A stretch of 64,000 nt of DNA. It comes from Teichococcus aestuarii. Lineage in GTDB: Bacteria > Pseudomonadota > Alphaproteobacteria > Acetobacterales > Acetobacteraceae. The position numbers and the translations under genes were made by a program. This document shows positions 17,823 through 29,217 of this stretch, piece by piece (positions within the stretch are counted from its first letter, which is position 1; each line of letters starts with the position of its first letter). The notes beneath the pieces were generated by a model. The model was not told the DNA's origin. It saw nothing but the letters and a program-made list of their open reading frames with translations, and did no database searches. The stretch spans positions 1 to 64,000 of the forward strand of contig NZ_PDOA01000018.1 of NCBI RefSeq assembly GCF_003116135.1, given 5' to 3'.

Positions 17823-19220
17823 CTAGATGTGGATCACCCGGCCATAGGCATCAAGCACCGACTCATGCATGGCTTCCGAGACGGTGGGGTGGGGGAAGAC
17901 GGTGTGCATCAGCTCCGCCTCGGTGGTCTCGAGGGTGCGGGCGATGGTGTAGCCCTGGATCATCTCGGTCACTTCCGGGCCGACCATGTGGGCGCCGAGC
18001 AGCGCGCCCGTCTTGGCGTCGAACACCGTCTTGACGAAGCCCTCCGGCTCGCCCATCGCGATCGCCTTGCCGTTGCCGATGAAGGGGAAGCGGCCCACCC
18101 GCACCTCGTGCCCGGCCTCCTTGGCGCGCGCCTCGGTCAGCCCGACGGAGGCCACCTGCGGGCGGCAGTAGGTGCAGCCGGGGATGTTGGTGACATCCAT
18201 GGCATGCGGGTGCATCCCCGCCATCGCCTCCACGGCGATGATGCCCTCGTGGCTCGCCTTGTGCGCCAGCCAGGGCGCGCCTGTGAGGTCGCCGATGGCC
18301 CAGACGCCCGGCTCGCCGGTCTGCCCATAGGGGTCGGTCACCACATGGGTGCGCTCGACCTTCACCTTGGTGCCCTCGAGGCCGATATTCTCGACATTGC
18401 CGACGATGCCCACGGCGGAGATCAGCCGGTCCGCCTGGATCTCCTGCACCTTGTTGCCGGCCTCGACGATGGCGGTGATGCCATCGGCCGATTTCCGCAC
18501 GCCCTGGACGCGGGCGCCGGTGATGATCTTCATGCCCTGCTTGGCGAAGGATTTCTGCACGAAGGCGGAGACCTCGGCATCCTCCACCGGCAGGATGCGG
18601 TCCATCACCTCGATCAGCGTCACCTCGGCGCCCATGTTGAGGAAGAAGGAGGCGAACTCGCTGCCGATGGCGCCCGAGCCGATGACGATCAGCTTCTTCG
18701 GCATGATGTCCGGCGCCAGCGCCTCGCGGTAGGACCAGATCAGCTTGCCATCCGGCTCGATGCCGGGGATGACGCGGGCGCGCGCGCCGGTGGCCAGCAG
18801 GATGTTCCTCGCCTGCAGCTCCGCCGCCGGCTTGCCGTCCTTGCCCGTCACCATCAGCTTGCCAGGGCCGGCCAGCTTGCCGCTGCCGTCGAACACGGTG
18901 ACCTTGTGCTTCTTCAGCAGGCCCTTGACGCCGGAGGAGAGCTGCGAGGCCACCTGGCGGGAGCGCTTGACCACCTTGGCGAAGTCGTAGCGCACATTGT
19001 CCGCCGCGAAGCCGTACTGGTCGAGGCTGTGCAGCAGGTGGTTGATCTCGGAGGCGCGCAGCAGCGCCTTGGTGGGGATGCAGCCCCAGTTGAGGCAGAT
19101 GCCGCCCAGATGCTCGCGCTCCACCAGCGCGACCTTCATCTTGAGCTGCGCGCCACGGATGGCGGCGACGTAGCCGCCCGGGCCGCCGCCCACCACCACC
19201 AGGTCGAACTGTTCGGCCAT
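17823..19220 (-). CDS. lpdA: Dihydrolipoyl dehydrogenase (PDH E3)
   Basis: A 465-residue flavoprotein that reoxidises dihydrolipoamide using NAD. Seen: the FAD-binding LVVVGGGPGGYVAAIRGAQL, the redox disulfide GGICLNWGCIPTKALL, the NAD-binding IGSGAIGSEFASFF, FAD-binding WAIGDLTGAPWLAHKA, and the C-terminal His-Glu pair in HTVFPHPTVSEAMHE. The length is standard and no lipoyl domain is attached. It follows the GNAT gene after 28 bases in the PDH operon. Confidence 0.96.
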   Translation of the reverse strand: MAEQFDLVVVGGGPGGYVAAIRGAQLKMKVALVEREHLGGICLNWGCIPTKALLRASEINHLLHSLDQYGFAADNVRYDFAKVVKRSRQVASQLSSGVKGLLKKHKVTVFDGSGKLAGPGKLMVTGKDGKPAAELQARNILLATGARARVIPGIEPDGKLIWSYREALAPDIMPKKLIVIGSGAIGSEFASFFLNMGAEVTLIEVMDRILPVEDAEVSAFVQKSFAKQGMKIITGARVQGVRKSADGITAIVEAGNKVQEIQADRLISAVGIVGNVENIGLEGTKVKVERTHVVTDPYGQTGEPGVWAIGDLTGAPWLAHKASHEGIIAVEAMAGMHPHAMDVTNIPGCTYCRPQVASVGLTEARAKEAGHEVRVGRFPFIGNGKAIAMGEPEGFVKTVFDAKTGALLGAHMVGPEVTEMIQGYTIARTLETTEAELMHTVFPHPTVSEAMHESVLDAYGRVIHI

Positions 19221-19248
19221 GTTTTCCGGTCCCTTCAGGGCGGGGCCT

Positions 19249-19731
19249 TCAGCCGGCGAGCGCCTTCAGCGCGTCGCCGGAGAGGCGTTGATCGGTCCAT
19301 TCCGTGCGCCCGACCGCGCCGATCCGCCGGTAGAAGGCGATCGCCGGCTCGTTCCAGTCGAGCACGTTCCATTCCATCCAGGCATGGCCGCCCTCCACCG
19401 CCCGCTTCGCCAGGGCGCGGAAGAAGGCGAGGCCGATGCCGTGCCGCCGGCGCTCCGGCACGATGAACACATCCTCCACCCAGATCCCGGCGCGGCCGGC
19501 GAAGGTGCTGAAGGTCTCGTACCAGAGGCAGATTCCCACCGCCTCGCCGTCGATCTCGGCGATCAGCCCCTGGATGCGGCGGGTGGCCAGCGCGCCGTAG
19601 TAATCCTGCGCGCTGGCGGTGACCTCGTGCTCCAGCTTCTCGTAGGCGGCGAGGCCGCGCACCAGGGCGAGCACTGCCTCGGCGTCGCGCGGCTTCGCCT
19701 CGCGCAGCGTGAAGCCGGGGCCGCCGCTCAC
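19249..19731 (-). CDS. GNAT acetyltransferase resembling diamine/spermidine acetyltransferases
   Basis: A 160-residue GNAT protein. The GTG start at 19731 overlaps the pdhC stop as GTGA. Residues [15 protein letters not shown] near the N-terminus, [17 protein letters not shown] (acetyl-CoA loop) and [18 protein letters not shown] near the C-terminus are the pattern of eukaryotic-type SSAT and its bacterial relatives, which acetylate polyamines or thialysine. The substrate is not proven. It is unusual to find such a gene between E2 and E3 of pyruvate dehydrogenase; acetyl-CoA is the PDH product and the acetyltransferase cosubstrate. Confidence 0.85.
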   Translation of the reverse strand: MSGGPGFTLREAKPRDAEAVLALVRGLAAYEKLEHEVTASAQDYYGALATRRIQGLIAEIDGEAVGICLWYETFSTFAGRAGIWVEDVFIVPERRRHGIGLAFFRALAKRAVEGGHAWMEWNVLDWNEPAIAFYRRIGAVGRTEWTDQRLSGDALKALAG

Positions 19732-21104
19732 AGCATGAGGCTCAGGGGATCCTCGACCACCTTCTTGAAGGCGGCCATCCACTCGGCCGCCAGCGCGCCA
19801 TCGACGACGCGGTGATCGACCGAGAGGGTGCAGGTCATCACCGTGGCGATGCCGAGCGCCCCATCCTTCACCACCGGCCGCTGCTGCCCGGCGCCGACGG
19901 CGAGAATGCCGCCCTGCGGCGGGTTGATGATGGCCGAGAAGCTGGTGACGCCATACATCCCCATATTGGAGATGCTGAAGCTGCCGCCCTGGAACTCCTC
20001 CAGCTTGAGCTTGCCGGATTTGGCGCGGGCGGCCAGGTCCTTCATCTCGTTGCTGATGGCGGCCAGGCCCTTCTGGTCGGCCTTCTTCACGATCGGCGTG
20101 ATCAGCCCGTCCGGGATCGACACGGCCACCGAGATGTCCACGTCGTGGTACTGGATGATCGCGTCGTCGGTCCAGGAGGCGTTGACATTCGGGAACTGGC
20201 GCAGCACCCGCGCGGCGGCCTTGATGATGAGGTCGTTCACCGAGAGCTTGAAGGCGCCAGGGCCGTCCTTCGGCGCGCGGCCGTTGAGGTCGGCGCGCAG
20301 CTTCAGCAGCGCGTCCAGCTCGATGTCCATCGAGACATAGAAGTGCGGCACTGTCGCCTTGCTCTCCGCCAGGCGCTTGGCGATGACCTTGCGCATGGAG
20401 GAGTTCGGCACCGCCGTGTGCGGGGCGGTGATGGCGGGCGCAGGCGCCTTGGCGGCGGCCGGGGCGGCGGCGGGCGCGGCGGCGGGCGCGGCGGCCTCGG
20501 CCTTCGGCGCGGCGGTTGGGGCAGGGGCCTGCTTCGGCTTGCCGGCGGCGGCCTCGATATCGGCCTTCACGATGCGCCCGTTCGGGCCGGAGCCCTGCAC
20601 ATCGGAAAGCTCGATGCCCGCCTGCTGCGCCATGCGGCGCGCCAGCGGCGAGGCGAAGACGCGGTCGCCCTGCGCCGCCGGGGCGGAATTCTGCTCCGCC
20701 TTGGGTGCCTCGGTGGCCGGCGGCGTGCCGGGGCGGTTCGGCGCGACCTGCTCGGGCGCCTTCTCCTTCGCCGCCTCCTGCTTCGGCGCCTCCTGCTTCG
20801 GGGCCTCCTGCTTCGGGGCCGGCTTCGGGGCGGCGGCGCCAGCATCGTCCGGCACCGCCTCGCCCTCCTCGACCAGCACGCCGATGGGGGCGTTCACCTT
20901 CACCCCCTCGGTGCCCTCCTGCACCAGGATCTTGCCGAGGATGCCCTCATCCACGGCCTCGAATTCCATGGTGGCCTTGTCGGTCTCGATCTCGGCGATG
21001 ACGTCGCCCGCCTTGACCGCGTCGCCTTCCTTCTTGAGCCAGCGCGCCAGCGTCCCCTCGGTCATGGTGGGGGACAGCGCGGGCATCAGGATGTTGGTGG
21101 CCAT
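19728..21104 (-). CDS. pdhC: PDH E2, dihydrolipoamide acetyltransferase
   Basis: A 458-residue E2 component. There is one N-terminal lipoyl domain ([11 protein letters not shown], lipoylated Lys in [12 protein letters not shown]) and a long Ala/Pro/Lys/Glu-rich linker with several tandem KQEAP units. A peripheral-subunit-binding domain follows ([32 protein letters not shown]). A second Ala/Pro linker leads to the catalytic domain, with [16 protein letters not shown] holding the active His and Asp. It forms the core of the complex. It is preceded by pdhB with a 16-base gap. Confidence 0.96.
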   Translation of the reverse strand: MATNILMPALSPTMTEGTLARWLKKEGDAVKAGDVIAEIETDKATMEFEAVDEGILGKILVQEGTEGVKVNAPIGVLVEEGEAVPDDAGAAAPKPAPKQEAPKQEAPKQEAAKEKAPEQVAPNRPGTPPATEAPKAEQNSAPAAQGDRVFASPLARRMAQQAGIELSDVQGSGPNGRIVKADIEAAAGKPKQAPAPTAAPKAEAAAPAAAPAAAPAAAKAPAPAITAPHTAVPNSSMRKVIAKRLAESKATVPHFYVSMDIELDALLKLRADLNGRAPKDGPGAFKLSVNDLIIKAAARVLRQFPNVNASWTDDAIIQYHDVDISVAVSIPDGLITPIVKKADQKGLAAISNEMKDLAARAKSGKLKLEEFQGGSFSISNMGMYGVTSFSAIINPPQGGILAVGAGQQRPVVKDGALGIATVMTCTLSVDHRVVDGALAAEWMAAFKKVVEDPLSLML

Positions 21105-21120
21105 CGTCCCGCTTCCCCCG

Positions 21121-22542
21121 TTACTTCTTGTAGGTGACGCGCTTCGCCGCATCGACCACGTGGTCGATGGTCGGCAGGGCGAGCTTCTCAAGGTTGGCCG
21201 CGTAGGGCATCGGCACGTCAAGGCCGGCGACCCGCACCGGCGGCGCGTCCAGGTAGTCGAAGGCGTGCTCGATCACCTGCATCGCCACCTCGCAGCCGAT
21301 GCCGCTGAAGGCCCAGCCTTCCTCGACGGTGACGAGGCGGTTGGTCTTCTTCACCGAGGCGACGATGGTCTCGGTGTCGAGCGGGCGGATGGTGCGCAGG
21401 TTGATGACCTCCGCCTCGATCCCCTGCTCGGCGAGCTTCTCGGCCGCCTGCATCGCCAGCCCCACCTCGATCGAGAAGGCGACGATGGTGACGTCCTTGC
21501 CGGCGCGCTCGACCTTGGCCTTGCCGATGGGGAGGATGAAATCCTCGTCCGTCGGGCATTCGAAGGTCTGGCCGTAGAGGATCTCGTTCTCGAGGAACAC
21601 CACCGGGTTCGGGTCGCGGATGGCGGCGCGCAGAAGCCCCTTGGCATCGGCCGCCGACCACGGCGCCACCACCTTGAGGCCCGGCACATGCGCGTACCAG
21701 GAGGCGTAGCACTGGCTGTGCTGGGCGGCGACGCGGGCGGCCGCGCCGTTCGGGCCGCGGAAGACGATCGGGCAGCCGAGCTGGCCACCGGACATGTACA
21801 GCGTCTTGGCGGCGCTGTTCACGATCTGGTCGATCGCCTGCATCGAGAAGTTGAAGGTCATAAACTCGACGATCGGCTTCAGCCCGGTGAAGGCCGCGCC
21901 CACCGCCATGCCGGTGAAGCCGTGCTCGGTGATCGGCGTGTCGATGACGCGCTTCGGCCCGAACTCGTCCAGCAGCCCCTGGCTGATCTTGTAGGCGCCC
22001 TGGTACTGGGCGACTTCCTCGCCCATCAGGAACACCTTGTCGTCGCGCCGCATCTCGGCGGCCATCGCGTCGCGCAGCGCCTCGCGTACGGTGATGGGCT
22101 TGGTCTCGCCCCAGTCCTTCTCGGCCTCCTGCGCGGGGGCCTTGGGCTGCGCGTCCGTCTCCGGGCGCTGCTCGGTGCCCTTGGCGGCGACGGCGGCGTG
22201 GTCCTCGGCCTCCTTCGCCACCTCGGCGGTCTCGCCGCCGGCCTGGATGGCGTTGGAGACGGGCTCCTGCGGCCCGGAGGCCGAGGTGCCGGCGCCCCCA
22301 TCCCCGCCATCGATCTCGGCGATGGGGGAGTTCACCGCCACGCCCTCGGTGCCCTCGGGCACCAGGATCCTGGTCAGCTCGCCCTCATCGACCGCCTCCA
22401 CCTCCATGGTGGCCTTGTCGGTCTCGATCTCAGCGATGATGTCGCCGGCGGCGACGGTGTCGCCTTCCTTCTTCAGCCAGCGCGCCAGCTTCCCCTCGGT
22501 CATGGTGGGGGAGAGGGCGGGCATCAGGATCGTCGCACCCAT
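21121..22542 (-). CDS. pdhB: PDH E1 beta subunit with N-terminal lipoyl domain
   Basis: A 473-residue protein. An N-terminal lipoyl domain ([23 protein letters not shown]) and a roughly 70-residue acidic, Ala-rich linker precede a standard E1-beta region starting near [18 protein letters not shown]. The catalytic region shows [33 protein letters not shown] and [12 protein letters not shown]. The lipoyl-E1 beta fusion is typical of alphaproteobacterial PDH. Together with pdhA it forms the thiamine-diphosphate E1 heterotetramer. Only three bases separate it from pdhA. Confidence 0.95.
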   Translation of the reverse strand: MGATILMPALSPTMTEGKLARWLKKEGDTVAAGDIIAEIETDKATMEVEAVDEGELTRILVPEGTEGVAVNSPIAEIDGGDGGAGTSASGPQEPVSNAIQAGGETAEVAKEAEDHAAVAAKGTEQRPETDAQPKAPAQEAEKDWGETKPITVREALRDAMAAEMRRDDKVFLMGEEVAQYQGAYKISQGLLDEFGPKRVIDTPITEHGFTGMAVGAAFTGLKPIVEFMTFNFSMQAIDQIVNSAAKTLYMSGGQLGCPIVFRGPNGAAARVAAQHSQCYASWYAHVPGLKVVAPWSAADAKGLLRAAIRDPNPVVFLENEILYGQTFECPTDEDFILPIGKAKVERAGKDVTIVAFSIEVGLAMQAAEKLAEQGIEAEVINLRTIRPLDTETIVASVKKTNRLVTVEEGWAFSGIGCEVAMQVIEHAFDYLDAPPVRVAGLDVPMPYAANLEKLALPTIDHVVDAAKRVTYKK

Positions 22543-22545
22543 GGG

Positions 22546-23583
22546 TCAGCGGGCCTCCAGCAGGATGTCCGTCCACAGCTCGGACTCGTCCGGCTCGGGG
22601 GAAGTCTGGGCGAATTCGGCGGAATCGGCGACGATGCGCTTCACCTCGTCGTCGATCTTCTTCAGCTCGGCCTCGGGCAGGCCGCTGTCCAGCAGCTTCT
22701 TGCGGGCGGTCTCGATGCAGTCATGCTGCTCGCGCATCTTCTGCACCTCCTCCCGCGTGCGGTACTTCGCCGGGTCGGACATGGAGTGGCCGCGGTAGCG
22801 GTAGGTCTTCATCTCCAGGATGTAGGGGCCCTTGCCCTCGCGGCAGTGCGCGACCGCGCGCTCGCCGGCGGCCTGCACGGCCTCCACGTCCATGCCGTCC
22901 ACCTGCTCGCCCGGGATGCCCCAGGGGGTGCCGTCCTTCGAGCGGTCCTTCGAGGCGGAGGCGCGCTCGGCGCTGGTGCCCATGCCGTACTTGTTGTTCT
23001 CGATGATGAACACGACCGGCAGCTTGAACACGGCGGCGAGGTTGTAGCTCTCGAACACCTGGCCCTGGTTGGCCGCGCCGTCGCCATAGTAGGTCAGGCA
23101 GACATTGCCGTTGTCGTTGTACATGTTGGCAAAGGCCAGCCCGGCGCCAAGGCTGACCTGGGCACCGACGATGCCGTGGCCGCCGTAGAAGCCCTTCTCG
23201 CGGCTGAACATGTGCATCGAGCCGCCCTTGCCCTTGGAGTAGCCCCCTGAGCGACCGGTCAGCTCCGCCATCACGCCGCGCGCCTCCATGCCGGTGGCCA
23301 GCATGTGTCCGTGGTCGCGGTAGGAGGTGATGACCTGGTCGCCCGGCTGCAGGCAGAGCTGCATGCCCACCACCACGGCCTCCTGGCCGATGTAGAGGTG
23401 GCAGAAGCCGCCGATGAGCCCCATGCCGTAGAGCTGGCCCGCCTTCTCCTCGAAGCGCCGGATCAGCAGCATGTCGCGGTAGGCCTTGAGCAACTGCTCC
23501 TGCGAGAGGCCTTCCCGCCCTGCGGGTGGGGCCTTCGCCTTGCCGCGACGCTTGGTGGTGGCCGCTTCGGCGCCTTGGACCAT
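22546..23583 (-). CDS. pdhA: PDH E1 alpha subunit
   Basis: A 345-residue thiamine-diphosphate-binding subunit decarboxylating pyruvate. Seen: IRRFEEKAGQLYGMGLIGGF, YRDHGHMLATGM, KGKGGSMHMF, the cofactor motif starting YYGDGAANQGQ and ending about 30 residues later at ENNKYGMGTS, and phosphorylation-loop-like YRYRGHSMSDP. The start at 23583 gives MVQGAEAATTKRRGK, a basic tail before the core. It is the first gene of the operon, with about 300 bases upstream containing a possible operator. Confidence 0.96.
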   Translation of the reverse strand: MVQGAEAATTKRRGKAKAPPAGREGLSQEQLLKAYRDMLLIRRFEEKAGQLYGMGLIGGFCHLYIGQEAVVVGMQLCLQPGDQVITSYRDHGHMLATGMEARGVMAELTGRSGGYSKGKGGSMHMFSREKGFYGGHGIVGAQVSLGAGLAFANMYNDNGNVCLTYYGDGAANQGQVFESYNLAAVFKLPVVFIIENNKYGMGTSAERASASKDRSKDGTPWGIPGEQVDGMDVEAVQAAGERAVAHCREGKGPYILEMKTYRYRGHSMSDPAKYRTREEVQKMREQHDCIETARKKLLDSGLPEAELKKIDDEVKRIVADSAEFAQTSPEPDESELWTDILLEAR

Positions 23584-23883
23584 CCGGCTGCTCCATTCTG
23601 CCCGCAACCGCTCGGAATTGGCGGCAGCGCAAGGCCGAGATACGTGGCGCAACGCCCAACTGCAAGCGCAAGGCGATAGCCAAGTCCTTGATGCTGCGGT
23701 GCAATATGGCATTTAACCGGAATGTGGTTAAAAGCCAGATCGTTCCTCAGGCGGCGCAATACCACTGCGGCATCGCGGCAGGATACAGGCCGAAGCTTTC
23801 GCTTGTCCTTCCCCTGACGAAAGCAACGGAAAGGCTGTGTGGGAGTTGCGGGCCAAGCGGCCATTCGCCCGGCCGCGCCGCAT
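23584..23883. other. Intergenic region upstream of pdhA
   Basis: About 300 bases without a convincing gene. It must hold the PDH promoter on the minus strand and the 3' end of the hutI transcript. The only clear structure is the TTTAACC/GGTTAAA inverted repeat at 23712-23732. Short frames here have no recognisable features. Confidence 0.6.
23712..23732. promoter_or_regulatory. Inverted repeat TTTAACC-N7-GGTTAAA, candidate pdh operator
   Basis: A perfect seven-base inverted repeat with a seven-base spacer in an AT-rich patch, about 130 bases upstream of the pdhA start. The size and position suit a dimeric regulator's site in the PDH operon promoter. No known consensus was matched. The TTAA half-sites are 11 bases apart, so it is not a CtrA box. 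Confidence 0.45.
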
Positions 23884-25095
23884 TCAGCCGGCCCGCCCCG
23901 ACACCACCCGTCCGACGCAGGGATTGCCGCCGATCCAGTAGCAAAGCTCCGCGGGGCGGCCGATGCGGAAGAGGGCGAGATCGGCCCGCAGGCCGGGCCG
24001 CAGCACGCCGCGGTCGGCCATCCCAAGCGCGGCCGCGGCGTGGCGCGTCACGCCCAGCAGCGCCTCGGCCACGGTGAGGCGGAACAGGGTGCAGCCCAGG
24101 CTCAGCATCAGCAGCAGGGAGCGGGCGGGCGAGGAGCCTGGGTTCATGTCCGTGGAGAGGGCCATGCGCAGCCCGGCCGCCCGCATCGCCGCGACGTCCG
24201 GATGCTTCGATTCGCGAATGAAATAGGTGGCCCCCGGCAGCAGCACCGCCACGCTGCCGGCGGCGGCCATGGCGCGCAGCCCTTCGGCGCTGGCATATTC
24301 CAGGTGGTCGGCCGAGAGGGCGCCGAAGCGGGCGGCGAGCGCCGCGCCGCCAAGGTCGGAAAGCTGGTCGGCGTGCAACTTCACCGGCAGGCCGGCGGCC
24401 CGCGCGGCGGCGAAGACCCGCTCCGTCTGCGCGGGCGAGAAGGCGATGCGCTCGCAGAAGGCATCCACCGCGTCGGCCAGCCCGGTGGCGGCGGCGGCGG
24501 GGATGACCTCGCGCACCACGAAATCCGTGTAGGCCCCGGCGCCGCCCTCGTAGCCGGGCGGCACGGCATGGGCGGCGAGCAGGGAGGTCGCCACCTCCAC
24601 CGGCAGCGCGGCGCCGAGGCGGCGGGCGACCCGCAGCATCTTCATCTCCGATTCGAGATCGAGCCCATAGCCGGACTTGATTTCGACGGTGGTGACACCT
24701 TCGGCCATCAGCCCTTGCAGCCGGGGCAGGGCGGCTTCCAGCAAGGCGCCTTCGCTGGCCGCGCGCGTTGCGCGGACGCTGGAGAAGATGCCACCCCCCG
24801 CGCGGGCGATCTCCTCATAGGTGGCGCCTTCCAGCCGCTGCTCGAACTCGCCCGCGCGGTTGCCGCCGAAGACGAGGTGGGTGTGGCAATCGACCAGCCC
24901 CGGCAGGACCCAGGCGCCCGCGCAATCAGTGACCGGTGCCTCATGCGCCGGCAGGTCCGCGCGCTTCCCGACCCAGGCGATGCTGCCGCCCTGCGTGGCA
25001 ATGGCCCCGTCCTCGACGATTCCGAGCGGCGCTTCGGCCGGTCCGTCCATGGTGGCGAGGTGGGCATTGAGCCAGACGTGATCGAACCCGCTCAT
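23884..25095 (-). CDS. hutI: Imidazolonepropionase HutI
   Basis: A 403-residue amidohydrolase opening the imidazolone ring to N-formimino-glutamate, step three of histidine breakdown. Seen: [20 protein letters not shown] (metal HxH), [28 protein letters not shown] (His), SADHLEYAS (His), and [11 protein letters not shown] (Asp). It is the last gene of hutCUHI, 91 bases after hutH, and the gap contains two strong hairpins. Confidence 0.96.
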   Translation of the reverse strand: MSGFDHVWLNAHLATMDGPAEAPLGIVEDGAIATQGGSIAWVGKRADLPAHEAPVTDCAGAWVLPGLVDCHTHLVFGGNRAGEFEQRLEGATYEEIARAGGGIFSSVRATRAASEGALLEAALPRLQGLMAEGVTTVEIKSGYGLDLESEMKMLRVARRLGAALPVEVATSLLAAHAVPPGYEGGAGAYTDFVVREVIPAAAATGLADAVDAFCERIAFSPAQTERVFAAARAAGLPVKLHADQLSDLGGAALAARFGALSADHLEYASAEGLRAMAAAGSVAVLLPGATYFIRESKHPDVAAMRAAGLRMALSTDMNPGSSPARSLLLMLSLGCTLFRLTVAEALLGVTRHAAAALGMADRGVLRPGLRADLALFRIGRPAELCYWIGGNPCVGRVVSGRAG

Positions 25096-25121
25096 CGCGA
25101 TCCTTCCCGAATGTGGGGGCT

Positions 25122-25178
25122 CCGGGGGAACTCAGTTCCCCCGGCGGGGTGGTCCAGGAGGGGCGGCGCCCCTCCTGG
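25122..25178. repeat. Double-hairpin element between hutH and hutI
   Basis: CCGGGGGAAC (25122-25131) pairs with GTTCCCCCGG (25135-25144), and CCAGGAGGGGC (25154-25164) pairs with GCCCCTCCTGG (25168-25178). The CTCCGGGG...CCCCGGCGG.GG layout matches the element at 14765-14819. Inside an operon it could act as an mRNA stabiliser or partial terminator that lowers hutI expression. Confidence 0.55.
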
Positions 25179-25186
25179 CCAGGCTT

Positions 25187-26691
25187 TCAGCGAAGGAGCG
25201 CGGCAAACACCCCGTGCTCAACGAGACGCCTGGCCGCGGCGATATCCGGCGCCATGAGCCGGTCCTCATCCCAGGGCGCGGCGATGCCGCGGATTTCCGC
25301 CAGCGCCTTCTCCAGCACCTCCGAGGTGGCGAGCGGCCGATGGAAGCCGATTCCCTGCGCCGCCGCCAGGAACTCGATGGCGAGGATGCCCGCGGTGTTG
25401 TCCGCCATCTCGGCCAGGCGCAGCGCCGCGCCAGTGGCCATGGAGACATGGTCCTCCTGGTTGGCGCTGGTGGGCAGGCTGTCCACGCTGCGGGGGTGGG
25501 CGAGGGATTTGTTCTCGCTGGCCAGCGCCGCCGCCGTCACCTGCGCGATCATGAAGCCCGAGTTCAGCCCGCCCTCGCGCACCAGGAAGGCGGGCAGGCC
25601 GGAGAGCACCGGGTCCGTCAGCAGCGCGATGCGGCGCTCGGAGAGGGCGCCGATCTCGGCGAGCGCGAGGGCGATGGTGTCGGCCGCGAAGGCCACCGGC
25701 TCGGCGTGGAAATTGCCGCCCGAGAGCACCTCGCCCTCGGCGGTGACGAGCGGGTTGTCGGTCACGGCGTTGGCCTCGCGTTCCAGCACGGCGGCGGCGT
25801 GGTCCAGCAGGTCGAGGCAGGCGCCCATCACCTGGGGCTGGCAGCGCAGGCAATAGGGGTCCTGCACGCGGCTATCGCCGGTGCGGTGGCTCTCGCGGAT
25901 GGCGCTGCCTTCCAGCAGGGTGCGCAGCGCGGCGGCGGCGCGGATCTGCCCCGGCTGGCCGCGCAGCGCGTGGATGCGCGGGTCGAAGGGCGTGTCCGAG
26001 CCGCGCGCCGCATCGACGCTCATCGCCCCCGCCACCAGCGCGCTGCGCCAGAGGGATTGCGTGGCGAACAGCCCGGCGAGCGCCAGCGCGGTGGAAACCT
26101 GCGTGCCGTTCAGCAGCGCCAGCCCCTCCTTCGGCCCCAGCTCCAGCGGCGCCAGGCCGGCGCGCTTCAGCGCCTCGGCGCCGGGCAACACTTCCTCGCC
26201 GACGAAGGCCTCGCCCTCGCCGATCAGCACCAGCCCCATGTGGGCCAGCGGCGCGAGATCGCCCGAGGCGCCGACCGAGCCCTTGGCGGGGATGGCCGGC
26301 AGCACATCGGCGCGCAGCAGGGCGAGCAGGGCGGAGACCACCTCCGGCCGCACCGCCGAGGCGCCGCGCGCCAGGGAGAGGGCCTTCAGCGCCAGGACCA
26401 GCCGCACGACGGGGGCAGGCATGAAGGGGCCGATGCCGGCGGCGTGGCTGCGCAGCAGGTTGCGCTGCAGCTTCGCCAGGTCCTCCGTGCCGATGCGCTG
26501 GCTGGCCAGCTTGCCGAAGCCGGTGTTGACGCCATAGAGCGCCTCGCCCGTGGCGATGCGCGCGGCGAGCGCCGAGACGGAGCGCGCCACCGGCGCCTCC
26601 CACCCTGCCGGCAGCTCCAGCACGGCGCCTTCGAGGATGGCGCGCAGATCGGCCAGCGTGGCGTGGCCGGGTGCCACGATGCGGGCGGCGC

Positions 26692-26695
<4 letters not shown>
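25187..26695 (-). CDS. hutH: Histidine ammonia-lyase HutH
   Basis: A 502-residue enzyme removing ammonia from histidine to give urocanate, the first step of the pathway. The Ala143-Ser144-Gly145 triad in [14 protein letters not shown] forms the MIO prosthetic group. [26 protein letters not shown] and [10 protein letters not shown] are further family signatures. The start is a GTG overlapping the hutU stop (GTGA), giving [20 protein letters not shown]. Length and motifs are normal. Confidence 0.96.
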
Positions 26696-28371
<1,676 letters not shown>

Positions 28372-28396
28372 GGGTCTGTCTCGTCTCGGTCGGGGT

Positions 28397-29149
28397 TCAG
28401 TCCAGCGCGCCGCCAAGGCGGTAGCGCGTGCCGGGATGGGTGAGGAAGGCCCGCGTCGCCACCACGCGCCACGACCAGGTGCGGCGGTGGACCAGCAGGC
28501 AGGGCTCGTCGGGCGGGATGCCGAGGGAAGCGGCGATGTCGGGTGCGGCGCGGGTGGCCTCCACCACATGCTCCACCCGCTCGGGCGGCGCGCAGGAGGT
28601 GAGGTAGCGGTAGGGCGTGATGCGGCTGAAATCCTGCTCCAGGAAGCGCGGCGCGATCACCGGGTTCACCAGCCGCTCCTCGAACTGCACGGCCATGCCA
28701 TCCTCCCGGTGCACCAGCCGCGCCCGGAAGAGCTCTGCCTGCTCGGGCAGGCCGAAGGCGGCGGCCATGGCCGCGTCCGCCCGCAGCCGGCCGAGGGAGA
28801 GCACCTCGGCTGCGTGCATGCCGCCGCGCTCGGCGATCTCCTCGGCGATGTCGCGCAGCTCCAGCAGGTTCGATTGCGGCTTGGCGCCGGCGACGAAGGT
28901 GCCCACCCCCTGCACCCGCACCAGCAGCCCCGCATCGGCCAGCTCGCGCAGCGCGCGGTTGACGGTGACGCGGGAGACGCCGGTCAGCTTCACCAGCTCA
29001 TGCTCGGAGGGCACGCGGTCCTCCACCCCCCATTCGCCGCTGGCGACGCGGCTGAGGATGAAGGCCTTGATCTGCTGGTAGCGCGGCGTGGCCGGGCTGG
29101 GCGTCGGCAGCAGGGCAGGGGTTTCGGAGCTCGGCATGGCCGGGAGCAT
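28397..29149 (-). CDS. hutC: Histidine-utilisation repressor HutC (GntR family)
   Basis: About 250 residues. An N-terminal GntR winged helix ([38 protein letters not shown]) is followed by a UTRA ligand-binding domain ([39 protein letters not shown]). HutC represses hut genes until urocanate binds. The ATG at 29149 or the one at 29137 may be the true start; neither has a clear ribosome site. A palindrome, TTGTC-TT-GACAA, begins three bases upstream of 29149, consistent with autorepression. Confidence 0.9.
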   Translation of the reverse strand: MLPAMPSSETPALLPTPSPATPRYQQIKAFILSRVASGEWGVEDRVPSEHELVKLTGVSRVTVNRALRELADAGLLVRVQGVGTFVAGAKPQSNLLELRDIAEEIAERGGMHAAEVLSLGRLRADAAMAAAFGLPEQAELFRARLVHREDGMAVQFEERLVNPVIAPRFLEQDFSRITPYRYLTSCAPPERVEHVVEATRAAPDIAASLGIPPDEPCLLVHRRTWSWRVVATRAFLTHPGTRYRLGGALD

Positions 29150-29151
29150 GG

Positions 29152-29163
29152 TTGTCTTGACAA
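29152..29163. promoter_or_regulatory. Candidate HutC operator TTGTC-TT-GACAA
   Basis: A perfect inverted repeat in the short hutC/hutF divergent region. It contains TTGACA (29157-29162), a plausible -35 for hutF on the plus strand. A TTGACT on the minus strand with CATGCT 17 bases later could serve hutC. A repressor bound here would block both directions. The TTGTnnnnACAA shape is like known GntR/HutC sites. Confidence 0.5.
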
Positions 29164-29217
29164 GTCCAGTCAACCGGAAAGACGATGCCGCCCACCGCTG
29201 CGAGAAGGCCGCCCGGC

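Noticed and set aside
23463-24026. Minus-strand frame between pdhA and hutI
   Set aside because: It overlaps the pdhA start out of frame, is low-complexity, and has no ribosome site or domain.
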